Positions 1-10,598 of a stretch of DNA of 64,000 nucleotides are shown here, in pieces. The stretch's first letter is position 1. Each line of letters opens with the position of its first letter. The position numbers and the translations under genes are program-made. The notes under the pieces were generated by a model, which ran no database searches, was not told the origin of the DNA, and saw nothing but the letters and a program-made list of their open reading frames with translations. Location: contig VIIQ02000043.1 in the NCBI GenBank assembly GCA_007449985.2, positions 385,484-449,483 on the forward strand, read 5' to 3'. Source of the stretch: Desmodesmus armatus (taxonomy: Eukaryota > Chlorophyta > Chlorophyceae > Sphaeropleales > Scenedesmaceae).

Positions 1-739
1 TTGGTAAAGCTCCTCTGGTGTTGAGTCCCTCACGTGCAGTCCAGCCCTGTTCACCAGCAACTCTCAGATGATGCTGGCACAAAGATTGATAAGGTCTGCA
101 GCTTCCCTTCGCGGCTGAGCGTGCCGCTGAAAGCCCTAAGGGCCCCACTGCATGGTGACACCGCTGCTGGGCTCACTGCTGCTGACGATGTATATGTGCT
201 GCACCTGCATGTTCTCTGCATGCTGCGCCAGAAGCATGAGATAATTCCTCCTGGTGTTGCTGTTGCATATGGGAGCATGGGTCCCAGGTGCTCTAACACA
301 CAGCACTCACTGAATCACAGCGCTCACAGCGCCCAAGCACAGGCTGCTGCTGCTGCAGCCCTGCTGCTGGGGGCCTTGGAGGCTCTGGGTCTCTAGGGGT
401 GTCTCCTGCCTCCAGACTGCTGTGCTGGCCATACAGCTAGCAGGACAGCTCCAACAGCCTACGGGGTGAGCGTGGAACGGCTGTGGGGTACAGCTCCAAA
501 GGCACAGTAGAAGAGCGGCACAACGGCGTCAGCAGCAGCATGTCTCACACGTGGCTGTGTGTTGTCCGCTGGCATGAGACTGTGTGGCTGTCTACCCTAC
601 CAGCCACAGTTGCTGGCATCACATCTGATGTCAAGTTGGCAAACACAAGCTCTCTGGCTGCTCCCCTTCACCCTCAGGATCACCCCTGCAGCCATCTGTT
701 ACACCCTCCGCGAAGCATCCCTGTGGCTCACCTGCGCTC
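1..739. other. No supported gene; GCT/CAG-rich DNA
   Basis: Short open frames exist on both strands but none shows a family pattern or a splice-consistent continuation. This stretch may hold the 3' end of the minus-strand coding region that follows. Confidence 0.3.
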
Positions 740-1438
740 TACTGCGGCGCAACATACTCCTCTGGGAAGGGTTCCCACTGCTGATCCCACTTTTCCAAGG
801 CAGCTGCCGACCTCAGCGCAGCCTGCTACCGCCGGCTCCTTGGCCTGTCTGCCCGCGCGCGCACCAAGTACGCCTGTAGTGCTCCAGCAGCTGCTGGTTA
901 GCCCTGCTGCTGGGTCTCCTGTCGGCTGGTGCCTGGTCTGGCCGTTCATAGTAGCAGGAGGCGTTCCCGTGGCCCGCCTGCCAGCCGCAGAACTTGCAGG
1001 CAGCGTTCATAACAGGTGTGCTGGCCCAGGGGGCCATTGGAGCCGCTGCTGCTGCTGTTGTTGCTGCGGTGGGTGGCGCGCAGCAGCAGCTGCACGCTGC
1101 TGATGTGCCCACGTCACCTGCTTGCCTGCACCTGCAGGCTGCATAGCAGCAGCAGTCAGGAAGTCTGTGCTGTGCGCTGTGTCGCTACAGCGCTCATCTG
1201 GGGCGAAGCGCAAATCCTGCTGTGCTGCCATAGCACTGCACTGCTGCTGCTGGCTGCTGGTATGGGGCCCGGGCTGTATACTGCCCAGCAGCAGCACAGT
1301 CTGTGCTTTCTCCCTCTCCCCGCGCCCTGAGTTGCTGTGACCCAGCATGGTGCAGGCTGCGTCTGCATAACCAGCACCATTGATGGCCTCAGCTAGCAGT
1401 ACGACCTGCCTCTTCAGCTGTGAGAGGCCCGGTGTGGA

Positions 1439-1470
<32 letters not shown>

Positions 1471-2266
1471 GGCACTGAGCTGGTGGGGTTTAGCCGCCCC
1501 TGGTGGCCTGCTGCATGCGTGCTGCGACCTGTGGTGGCAGTGGACACCTGCAGGTGCTGCTGCTGGTGGCGGCGCTGCCACCGTGTGGCCAGCTCAGCGG
1601 TCTGATCGAGGTCCACTGCACGCCAGGCGCAGGAGCAGAGCTGCTGCTGCAGGTGCTTGGACCACTCCTTATCACTCACACCCTGCACGGACAGCGACAC
1701 ACACAGTATGTATGTCGTGTTGAACTGAGGCTGGTGCGTGAGCGTGCTGGCTGCACGCGTGATGTGCATCAAATCAAATCAAATCAAATCAAATCAAATC
1801 AAATCAAATCAAATCAAATCAAATCAAATCAAATCAAATCAAATCAAATCAAATCAAATCAAATCAAATCAAAGTTACACCTGTAGCTATGAAGCTCATG
1901 GCGCATACTTTGCATGGCGCATTTTGTGTCACCCCCCTTGGCACCCTGCTTGACCTTGCCCAAAGCACAGTTCTACAAGTGCGACTGCCAGTGCTTCAAA
2001 GCATAGATTGTGAGGTGACACCCCTTCTCACCGTCAACAGTGATGGACGTGCTTGGGTGCAGCAGGCTTGGGGTTGTGGGTGGTGCTCGCGTGCTGAGCA
2101 GCATTACAGCCCTGCTGGTGAGTGATCAGCAGCCTCCATCGCAACGCTGCGCTGCTGCTGCTCAGCAGCCTCCAGCGTGCACAACTGCTGCTGCATGTCG
2201 CTGCGCACCATGTCCCGATGTGCCTGGTGTTCTGCCTTTGAGTCCTGTGCTGCCTCCAACACAATC
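740..2266 (-). CDS. Fragmentary Gln-rich coiled-coil protein gene
   Basis: I do not recognise the family. Four minus-strand segments look coding. Segment 2266-2108 follows an AG acceptor and encodes a charged heptad-like helix (IVLEAAQDSKAEHQAHRDM and onward), probably a coiled coil. Segment 1682 downward follows GTGCAG and encodes DKEWSKHLQQQLCSCAWRAV. Segment about 1440-1010 encodes SQLKRQVVLLAEAINGAGY followed by Gln/Ser-rich sequence. Segment about 1112-815 contains CKFCGWQAGHGNASC, a CX2CX5HX4C cluster that is one residue longer than a standard CCHC zinc knuckle. The segments lie in different frames, and I could not join the last three with confident splice sites, so the exon structure is open and single-base errors are possible. 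An AAATC pentanucleotide array lies in the intron between the first two segments. No start codon was identified; the 5' end may lie to the right of 2266. Confidence 0.4.
1768..1873. repeat. (AAATC)n pentanucleotide microsatellite
   Basis: About 20 uninterrupted copies of AAATC (1771-1870) plus partial units. It lies between two probable exons of the minus-strand coding region, so it is likely intronic. Confidence 0.95.
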
Positions 2267-3450
2267 CTGCCTGGGTTGACAGAGGTGGTACAGCAATGAT
2301 TTGGCTAGTGGCAGCCAGTCACTGCATGCAAACCCGCTCCGTGCCTGTTGATGGGTTGGTTTTCCACAGGACGGTCTGTTAGCCTGAAAGAACCTGGAAT
2401 TCATAGACGTCGCAGTCACTGCAGCCTGTGAACATGTGATTTTGCCCACCTAGCTTGCTATTGAATTCGTCCGTGCCCCATTTGCAGTCCGCATCATACC
2501 TGGTCGACAGCTTCTGCCCTGCTGCCTATGGCCGTGCTGAAGGGAAGGAAATTTCTTCAAGAAGAGTCTTGACTTGCTGGTGCAGGTGCAGTTGTACAGA
2601 TCTGTTCTAGACAGTGCTGGACATGGTGCATGTGAGGGAGGGAGCAGCAGGGTGGAGCCATGAAGCAGCAGGGGGAATCCCTTGGCAAAACGCACTAGGC
2701 ATGGCTCCTCCGTGGGCAGGGGGGAGGTGCACATTAGTGAGAGATCAGTTCAAGGGCTGATCTCACCTCCACACGCAATCAAACCCGTTGCAAACCAGCT
2801 CTGATCCAGCATCCAGCAACAATGCCGTTGACACCCCCCATCAAAGGCAGCACATGTACATGTACAAGTACTGCTGAAGCAGTCTGTTGTCGCGTGTCTG
2901 GTGATGCTGGCAGCTTGCATGCCTTTTTCAGCACATCTCATTCAATTGAGTGAGCATCCAAACGTGGAAAACAAGAGGCGGTGTGTGCATTCAGACAGCT
3001 GCCTGAAGCAGCTGCAGCTACTGACAGATGCTTGTAATGACGCTGATGGTTATGCTTGAGGCCACCAGTGGGGTGTTGCTGCATCCTGCTTGCGCCTTGG
3101 AGACCAGGAGGCGGCAAGAGGAGAAACAGGGTGGGAATCAAAGGAGACAAGCTCGCTTTCAGCCCCAAGGTCCTGACGGTCAAAGTGTACGACAGGTATT
3201 GCTCAGGCTCAGAAACGCACGCACACATGCGTATTTAGGCTGATGCAGTGCACCAGGTGCATAAATTGTCCATTGGTCGGTTGGTAGCAGCACTGTCTGG
3301 GACACAGTTTGCCCCGGGGCCCCTACACGTGTATCGGTACTCTCTATCGCAGCCGTCCAACCATACCATACCTATTTTCTATTGCGTGTCTTGTGACAGT
3401 ACAACTGGAGCTAGCAGCTTTAGTCAAGAAGCACAAGTGAAGTTTTGACG
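2267..3450. other. Mostly intergenic; one possible orphan exon at about 3100-3195
   Basis: No complete gene is seen. On the plus strand about 3100-3195 encodes RNRVGIKGDKLAFSPKVLTV and ends in CGACAG before GTATTG, which resembles an exon. It cannot be an upstream exon of the next gene, because that gene starts with its own signal peptide at 3451. It may be a remnant or part of an unrecognised gene. Confidence 0.3.
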
Positions 3451-6219
3451 ATGGCCAGGCTGTGCTGTGCCACATTGCTGCTGCTTGTGGCTGCAACAGC
3501 AGCCCACACCAATCTGGAAAACTGCGGTTCTAACCCTTCCGCGTGCAGAGTGACTGGGGCAGCAGGTGGGTAATGTGCAACGGTGGATGGCAGGAAGTAA
3601 CCGCACGCAGTAGATCAGGTTATCGATCAGGGCATGTGCGAGGAGGGATTTTGCAAGCTCAGTATGCTCTCAAGGAACGCTGCATAAGACGGAGGTGCAT
3701 GGGGGGTCTCTGACACTGTACACAGACTCAACCACCCTTACTTGCCTCTGTGGTAACAGACATCAGCATAGGTTGGCACGCAATGGCTTCAAGAGTCACC
3801 TGAAAGAGCTTGTGCGACCTTGATTCTGCTGTTGGGACCACGAGCTGCAGTACATGGGCAGCACTACATGTACAACGTTGTACATGCATGTACATATGTG
3901 CAAGGCGGCCGCGGGTTAACCCGCCTCTCTCACAGCTTGCTATCTGCATCTTGAGCGGTTGCTGCCCTTGCTGCACTCTGTCATGCTGCATTTTCACCCT
4001 TCCGCCCCCCTCCACACCCGCAGGCTCCCTTGACAGCAGTGCTGTGACAGCTACAGCCCAGGGTGGCCCCATCGGCGCTGCACAGGACCCCTTCACCGTC
4101 GATGGCACCCTCACCTTCAGACTGGGGACTGGACCGACATCAACAAACATGTTTGAATTTGGTGTTAACACCTCACCTGGAGATGCCGTGTATGCCCAGA
4201 CCGCGCCTCCGGGGGATTGGGGGAATTCAGGCAGTCCGACTGGCGTCAACATTGGTGATGGGGTGGAGTTTGCTTCCCAATTCTCCACCCCTGCAACACT
4301 GCCGCCGTCGCCAGCCCGCAGTGGTCCTGTAGGGGAGAGTAAGGCAGGCGGTGCCGTCATCCCCACCCCCGCTGTGGACGGCGTGGCTGCACCAGCTCTT
4401 GTGCTGTCGCTGCAAGTGCGTGTAGATCTCACACCGACGGGGCAAATCATCATCAGCACAGGGAAATCATCTTTCATCGAGCCACAGCCTGGCCTCATTG
4501 GAACCCTGCAACTTGTGAGCCCCCTGTTTGAAGGTGCAACGGACATCATCCAGTCCATCCAGGTCCCAACGCGCCTGCAGGACGTGCTTGCTGACAGCTC
4601 TCAGCTGAAGGGTGTGAGGCAGGAGGGCCAGGCAGCAGCAGCCCCCTCTGATGACAATGCACAAGGAACAGTTACTGCACAAGCCGCACAACCAGCACAG
4701 ACCGGAGTCAGCGGTGACGTCAGCCCCGAGGGCACCGTGACCTTCACATTGCTACCGAGTGCCTTTGTTGCCGTCCCTCAAGTTCAAGTGACAAGCTTTG
4801 ATGTTGTGAGTGGCACCCCACATCCTTGCACATATAGTATAAGGCTGCACAGCCTCGACTCCTATGCTGCGGCTCCCATGCTGCAATGATGTGTTGCAGT
4901 CTACAGTTTGACAGCAAATTCCTTGATCAACAGCTCTCCCGAAAGCTGAAGCCGCCCCAATGGCTGTACCCATTTACTGTTTTACTGTTGTTCAGCCCTT
5001 GTCAGACCAAACCACTTTTCAGAGGTCATGGCTCAGTCATGCGGCCCGTGCTGAATGATATTGCATCTGCTGCCTGCATGCCCGCAGACTCTTGCGGACC
5101 CCAACCCTTGCGCTGCTGGCGGTGCAAGCGGGATATGCTGTGCTGGCGGAAACCCAAAGAGCGGCGGCGTCTGCAGGTGCGCATTCACGCGTGGAGCGAG
5201 GGCTTACATCATATTATGGCTTCCAGCTTGGGAGTTGACAGCGTGTGCAGCAACTTGGGCAGGAGGTTGTGTATGTTCAAGCACAGATGCAGGGCCGATG
5301 TTCAGCATCACAAAGCCTAGGCAGCTCAGCTGTGCTGGCTGCTTGCTGCCAGCCAGGGAAAAGTCCTTTGCCGGATATGACATTCATAGCACCTACCGCT
5401 GCTGCTGCTGCCTCTGCAGGTCTGCCCCCAAAGGAAGCTGCCAGCTGGACAGCGTGTGTGATGGTGTCAACGCCGACTGCCCTGCGTCCCCCAACAAGCT
5501 GCAAGGCACCCCATGCCCCTGGTGAGTGCAGTGACAGACAGCTGCATGCTGACAGTTGGGCTGGCCTGGTTGCTGTGTATGTTGCCAGTTATTTGGCAGG
5601 CCACCCCTGTTAGAATACACCTGAAAGCCATGCTGAACAGCGTCATGATATCATCGATGCTGACAGTTTAAGCTTGAAGTGTACCAAGTGTTGCTGCCTG
5701 GCCTGGCTTCCGGAGCCACGCGTAATGTATCTGCAACACAGACTCTGCTGAGCATCATTTTGGAGGTGATGTGTAGCGCGTCTGGCTGTTGTACATTGCC
5801 TTCCATGTGCATGAAACGCAATGAAGCTCAGGCGTCAATCTGCAACTGTGCATGGGCTGAAGTGTTACTGCTGCTGCTCGCTCCACCCCGTGCGCAGGTC
5901 TCCAAGCCGTTCCTACCTGATGGGTGAAGCCGTTGAGGGACAGGACACCACGGTGATGGCCGTGTCAGCACACGACGCCGCTGCATGGCTCACTGGAAAG
6001 CCTGCTTACGACACCGAGTGGCCAGAGTGCAAAGGAGTGTGCATCCAGGGAGCCTGCGCCCTTCGCTGGAACCATCCCGCTTGCTGCCACGTCCGCCGTC
6101 ATGAGACTGACGGTTACGGGGAGGACCGTGGGAGGCCTTATGAGAGCAAGGGAGAGGAAGACATGTCTGTCAGCAGCTTTGGCTACTGGCGCAGCAAGAA
6201 CTGGTACTGCTGGAAGTGA
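3451..6219 (+). CDS. Secreted disintegrin-like cysteine-rich protein
   Basis: Five exons (3451-3565, 4024-4805, 5088-5176, 5420-5521, 5898-6219) have GT...AG introns and agreeing phases, giving 469 residues and a TGA stop. Residues 1 to about 19 (MARLCCATLLLLVAATAAH) form a clear secretion signal, which fixes the start. Residues 40-299, all in exon 2, are Gly/Ser/Thr/Pro-rich and I do not recognise them. From about residue 300 the cysteine spacing resembles the disintegrin domain of ADAM proteases: an ICCAGG segment, a GGVCR segment, then GSCQLDSVCDGVNADCP and GTPCPW. Further on, CKGVCIQGAC and a double Cys recall the ADAM cysteine-rich region. No HExxH zinc-protease motif is present in the 469 residues. 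Inference: an extracellular-matrix or cell-surface adhesion or binding protein. The family assignment rests on cysteine spacing alone. No TGTAA poly(A) signal was seen within 350 bases of the stop. Confidence 0.8.
3867..3886. repeat. Perfect 20-base palindrome
   Basis: CATGTACAAC is followed directly by its reverse complement, inside intron 1 of the disintegrin-like gene and surrounded by further ACATGTAC fragments. Confidence 0.9.
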
Positions 6220-7331
6220 AGTGTGACCAGACCCAGTCACCCTGTGGCACAGTAGTAGTCAGTCACTGACTTGGCAAGTAGTAGGAATAGGAGTAGCAGC
6301 AGTTGTTGGCCTTGTTGTCAAAGCAGCAGATAGCTCCAGCATGCCTAGCTACAGCACTCACTGATGTGCCTTACGCATCAGCAGCAGGCAAGGCTGCAGG
6401 TTTGCCTTGTTCTCTAAAAGGCACAGCGCATGTGTTGGTTTGTGGGGCTGCATTTAACGCAGTATCCAGCTGGCCCTTTTCAAAGGTATCCTATTGGAAA
6501 AGTACTTTTTGACCCAGATCTACTTGGATTCTGATATTATTAGGTTGCAGATCGTCAGGCCCTATCATGATGTTGTTGCGTGGACTTATGCTCTGCTGCC
6601 ACAGAACGTGGCAAATTCAGCCATACATGCAGTGCATGACGTTAGTCTTTGTACCTGCTGATTTGCTTGGCTTGTTTGCAGTGGTCTGCTTATCCCGCCA
6701 TACATGCAGTGCATGACGTCAGTCTTTGTACCTGCTGGTTTGCTTGGCTTGTTTGCGGTGGTCTGCCAACACCACACTGCCCCTGCCCATGATGGTGGCG
6801 GTATACAGTCGAGTATCTAAGCTAACATGTACTGGCGCTGTTTGCTGGTTGCTGGTAGTGTGAGAACCACTTCCTCTTGCTGCCTGACTGGCGCTTGAAG
6901 TAGTTTGTGAGTCCTCAGAGTAGCTTGAGCAGCTGTGGGTGAGTATGCCACACGAGAACGGCCAGTTGTCAAGTGGTTGAATGGGCATGCAGTTGTGTCA
7001 TGTGCCTGTTGAGTTTCTGACCGTGCGAGGGTCATGCCATGGGCAGTGCCGGGGTGCGTGCCTGGCAAGGCACGCCTAAAATTGCCTTCTTGTGAATTGA
7101 TTATCTGCTGTTGGAGTCGAGCAGCTCAGGAAGGGGCAGGAATCCCCTGGGGGCAAAGACCCCCTTGAGTTGTAATACACTGACATCCTATTACACAAGA
7201 GAAGCAGCCTGCCAGGCTAGTATAGTATATAGAGTAGCAGCAGACAGCAGAAGCTCACAGCCCCAGGTGATAAGGTGTACACACAGGTATCAAGCAGTAG
7301 CAGCAGCCGGCTTTACATCCAGCATTTGTTG
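6220..7331. other. Intergenic DNA with a 77-base tandem duplication (6621-6774)
   Basis: No gene is supported. Two adjacent copies of a 77-base unit starting CCATACATGCAGTGCATGAC occupy 6621-6697 and 6698-6774 with a few substitutions. The right edge borders the LTR element. Confidence 0.7.
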
Positions 7332-8601
7332 CCCAACGGGCGGTGCTTGCCGGGACGGTGGGTGACAGGTTCACACGGGGGGTGCAGCAGGGCAGAGAGG
7401 GACGGGGAGAGAGACAGAAGTGCCTAACTGCTGTCACTGACCCTGGGTGTAAGCTGTGCCGGTGTCTCGGCGCTGCGCTGCCTCGTTTCGCTTTGTGAAG
7501 TGTGCTGCTGTAGCACAACTGTTGCCACTTAGGGCCGAGGGGTTGCACGAGAGCTTACTGAAGCTTTGTTGGACACTCAAACAGGAAAGCAAAGGCTGCT
7601 GTACGTGCTGAAGGCTGGCACAGGCAGGCAAGGCTGCTGAATGTAGGCAAGGCAGGGCAAGGCAATAGGACCCTTGGGTCGCTCAAACCGGGAGCCAGGA
7701 GTCAATGGGAACCAGTTGGGAGCCTTGTGTTACAAGGGGTGCGTCCAGCTGCTGCTGTAGACAAGTCACAAAAACTGCAGGGACAGCAGCCCTTTTATAC
7801 CCCCGGAGGGGCGTCACTAGGTGCTGAGTCAGCGTTTGACTCAGCATAGTAACAGTTTCTTGATACTGCACTGCGACAACAAACGAGTGTCTGTAGTCAA
7901 GCACAATAATAAAACAAAGCAGGGTCTACTGTACCCACTTACGTAACACCACTGCAGCAGAAAACACCACAGGTCACCAGTTGAACTGGTGTCACTCATG
8001 GGCTCTGCACAACATGCTGGCTTTGTGTACTGTTGAGAACAACATGCAACAAAACCGTATGCACAACTAAGCAGTACTATACAGGTACTGCCTCAACACA
8101 CGGCCACAAGTTACCCTGCGGTACCAAATGCTGAGTCAGCACTTCTGGGTTACAACCAGACTATGTGTTTGTACAAGCAGCCAGTACAAGGCTGCAACCC
8201 TTAGTCAGCATGCTGCCAGGCAGCCTGAAACAAGGGCAAGGTACTACGTAGACAACATGCAGAACAGACTTGCAGGGCAGCAACTCACACAAGTGTGAGG
8301 TAACTGAAACCCTACTGTGCAAACATACTCAAGCCATGCACACAGCAAAATGCTGCTTTTACATAGTATGCTCATTCCAGCACCTGACACCAACTGTGCC
8401 AGTGCAACACCCGTTGTGTGGAGACTGTACCAGCTGTGGGGCAACACTGCCAGTGGCGGCTCACTCCAAGTAAGGCAGCTGTTGGGGCAACAGTTGCACT
8501 CTGTACGCCAGCAAGCATCTATTATGTACTGAATGAAAGCCTCGCCTCAACTATCAGCTGTTGACTCGCGGTGTAAGTGCAACACCCACCGTGGGGCAAC
8601 A
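7332..8601 (-). repeat. Downstream (3') LTR
   Basis: 1270 bases, essentially identical to 10599-11868. In element orientation it starts TGTTGCCCC and ends GTTGGG. It carries a TATAAAAGG box at 7791-7799 and supplies the stop codon of the gag frame (8554-8556). A C6 run at 8611-8616 just outside it reads as a G6 polypurine-like stretch upstream of the LTR. Confidence 0.92.
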
Positions 8602-10143
8602 GCTGTTGTGCCCCCCTTGCAAAGCAGGCCTGTCCCAGGCCGTAATAAAAAAGATGCATCTCTGCATTCTGCGCTGTCTGCCTGGGTCCTTGGGTATTGT
8701 TGCCCATGCCAGCCGATGGGTCCAATGCCCACGCAGCGTGGGGTGGGTGATGTTGACATCAGTGTGCTTCAGGGACAGCTGGGCGTGGGAAGCACCGTCA
8801 GAGTATTGAAAGCAGTCAGGCGGCCACAGTAGTGCCTCTTGCAGCAGAAGCAAGGTTGCAGGTGGTGGCTCATGCCGCACCATTGGTGGGTACAAATTGA
8901 AGTCGGGGTCAGGTGGCTTGTCGCACGGTGGGCACAGGGGGAGGCTGTAGCAGTAGCCAGATGGTACTGCCTTCACACCGTCTTGTGTTGAGGGACCCTC
9001 CAGCAGGTGTATGGGTCCATTTTTGAGTGAAAACATTGGTATCTCTGGTACCATGCTGCGGTTGTCGCAAGCAGTGGCTGTCATCGTAGTTGTCAGCGTG
9101 CAACCTGAACTGGGGGGTGCAGGGGCCAAGGGGCTTGCAGAAACACACTCAAAGGTATCATAGCCGGTGGGCTTTGGGTGCAAACAGACCCCAGGACAAC
9201 ATGGGGCAGGCGGCTGGGCAACAAGAGTTGCAGCATGCAACTCAGCTTCTGGCCATGGCATCTCTGCAACAGGGGTGCAGGCCAATATGGAAGAGTAGTG
9301 GTCGTCACCACATGGATGCAAATAGCCATAGCTCAGATCAGGGGCATACTCTGAACGAGGGCTTTGCTGCTGATATCGCTGTACATCCTGCTTAGCAACG
9401 GCCGCCATGAGGGCACGGATCTCACGATCCTTGGCATCCAACAGCTCTTGCATGTGAAGCTGCTCCTCCAACCTAAGCAGTCGCTGCTTCAGTGACTCGA
9501 GTGTGCTTGGCGAATTGTATGCACAATGATGCATAGGGTCGCACTCTTGGTAGGGCAGCATATGCTCTGGTTGATCGCACGCAGCTGGGTCGCAGTGGAC
9601 GGGCAGGTCCAGTGACCGGTGGTCTGGGCTGCAATCATCATACTGCTGCCATGTGTCAAAGTCAGCTTGTGTGGTGAGCCAATAGTCACAAAATGCCACA
9701 ACATCTGCTATGTTGCGCAGTCGCTGACGCAAGGCCTCTTCCCTGAGCTCCGGCAGCAGGCGCTGAGTGAAACTGTACACCAGGGCATGGTCCTCGCAGC
9801 GGCCAGATTTGGCTGCACAATCCAGGAATCGGTCGGCAAAAGCTTGGGGACTCTCGTCCTGCTGTTGGAAGCACTGCTCCAGGCTGGCAGCAGCAGACTC
9901 CATGGTATCGCCAAAGCGCCGATTAAGCTGTTGACAAAAGTCAAACCAGTTGGCAAAGTGGTGCCGACGTGCCCACAGCTGGGCTGCACCTCTGAGTTGT
10001 AACACACCGATCCTAGTGCATAGTGCCTCGTTCCATTGGCACAGCTCAGCCACTGCCTGCAAGTGGTGCAGCCAGGCTTGTGGGTCGTCCCTGCCAGAAA
10101 ATGTGCCCACAACGCTCAAACATTCTGGATCAACTACAGACAT
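8554..10143 (-). CDS. Retrotransposon Gag-like protein
   Basis: One uninterrupted 529-residue frame. Residues about 10-160 fit the retrotransposon gag family (Pfam Retrotrans_gag): a SGRDDPQAWLHHLQAVAE segment, then LRGAAQLWARRHHFANWFDF, then a helix-rich stretch with ESPQAFADRFLDCAAKSG. About residues 215-260 form a leucine-rich helix (LKQRLLRLEEQLHMQELLDA), probably a coiled coil for assembly. No CX2CX4HX4C zinc knuckle, protease DT/SG motif or polymerase motif is seen. The C-terminus runs into the downstream LTR, an unusual arrangement for a retroelement coat protein. The intact frame and near-identical LTRs agree with a young copy. Predicted role: cytoplasmic particle protein packaging the element RNA. 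Confidence 0.85.
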   Translation of the reverse strand: MSVVDPECLSVVGTFSGRDDPQAWLHHLQAVAELCQWNEALCTRIGVLQLRGAAQLWARRHHFANWFDFCQQLNRRFGDTMESAAASLEQCFQQQDESPQAFADRFLDCAAKSGRCEDHALVYSFTQRLLPELREEALRQRLRNIADVVAFCDYWLTTQADFDTWQQYDDCSPDHRSLDLPVHCDPAACDQPEHMLPYQECDPMHHCAYNSPSTLESLKQRLLRLEEQLHMQELLDAKDREIRALMAAVAKQDVQRYQQQSPRSEYAPDLSYGYLHPCGDDHYSSILACTPVAEMPWPEAELHAATLVAQPPAPCCPGVCLHPKPTGYDTFECVSASPLAPAPPSSGCTLTTTMTATACDNRSMVPEIPMFSLKNGPIHLLEGPSTQDGVKAVPSGYCYSLPLCPPCDKPPDPDFNLYPPMVRHEPPPATLLLLQEALLWPPDCFQYSDGASHAQLSLKHTDVNITHPTLRGHWTHRLAWATIPKDPGRQRRMQRCIFFITAWDRPALQGGHNSCCPTVGVALTPRVNS

Positions 10144-10585
10144 ACTTCTCAGTCACCAGCGTAGGAACTGGGGACGGTCACCAGCCAGCAAACAGGGTAC
10201 TGCTGGTCTTTGGGTGTTATAGGGTTCACAATAGCTGTACAGCGCCGCTGGAAACGTATGCTGTAAGAAACGTGCGTCTTCCTTTGGAGCGTGGAAAGAC
10301 GCCGTTCAGCAGCTGCTTTACTGGCTTGGCCGTATCCAGGCCTGCTTGCAATCAATCGATGGCCTAAAGCCAACTTGCTCAGCAGGAAGCCGAGGCTTGT
10401 GATTACAGCCAAAGCTTGTTCATTGATGTATTCAACACCAGTGAAAAGCGTAAGATAGCCGGAGAGTCCACGAACGGTGAAGAACTTGACAAACTTGGCG
10501 GAGTAGCTTGTCGGTCTTGCAGTGGAAGGTGATGGGCTCAGAGTAGGTCACAGGATCGTAGCCACGCGGTATACGTAGACTTGTT
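10144..10585 (-). other. Untranslated leader of the LTR element
   Basis: Interior sequence between the primer-binding-like site and the gag start. No frame of note was found. It probably contains the packaging signal, but nothing recognisable supports this. Confidence 0.5.
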
Positions 10586-10598
10586 GTCTCCGCTACCA
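10586..10598 (-). promoter_or_regulatory. Primer-binding-like site
   Basis: On the minus strand TGGTAGCGGAGAC starts at the base after the upstream LTR. The TGG matches the CCA end of a tRNA and the following bases would pair with an acceptor arm ending CTCCGCTA. It resembles but differs from the common initiator-Met site TGGTATCAGAGC. Confidence 0.65.

Noticed and set aside
7434..8532. Short open frames inside the LTRs, identical in both copies
   Set aside because: They repeat only because the LTRs are duplicates; no start context or protein family supports them.
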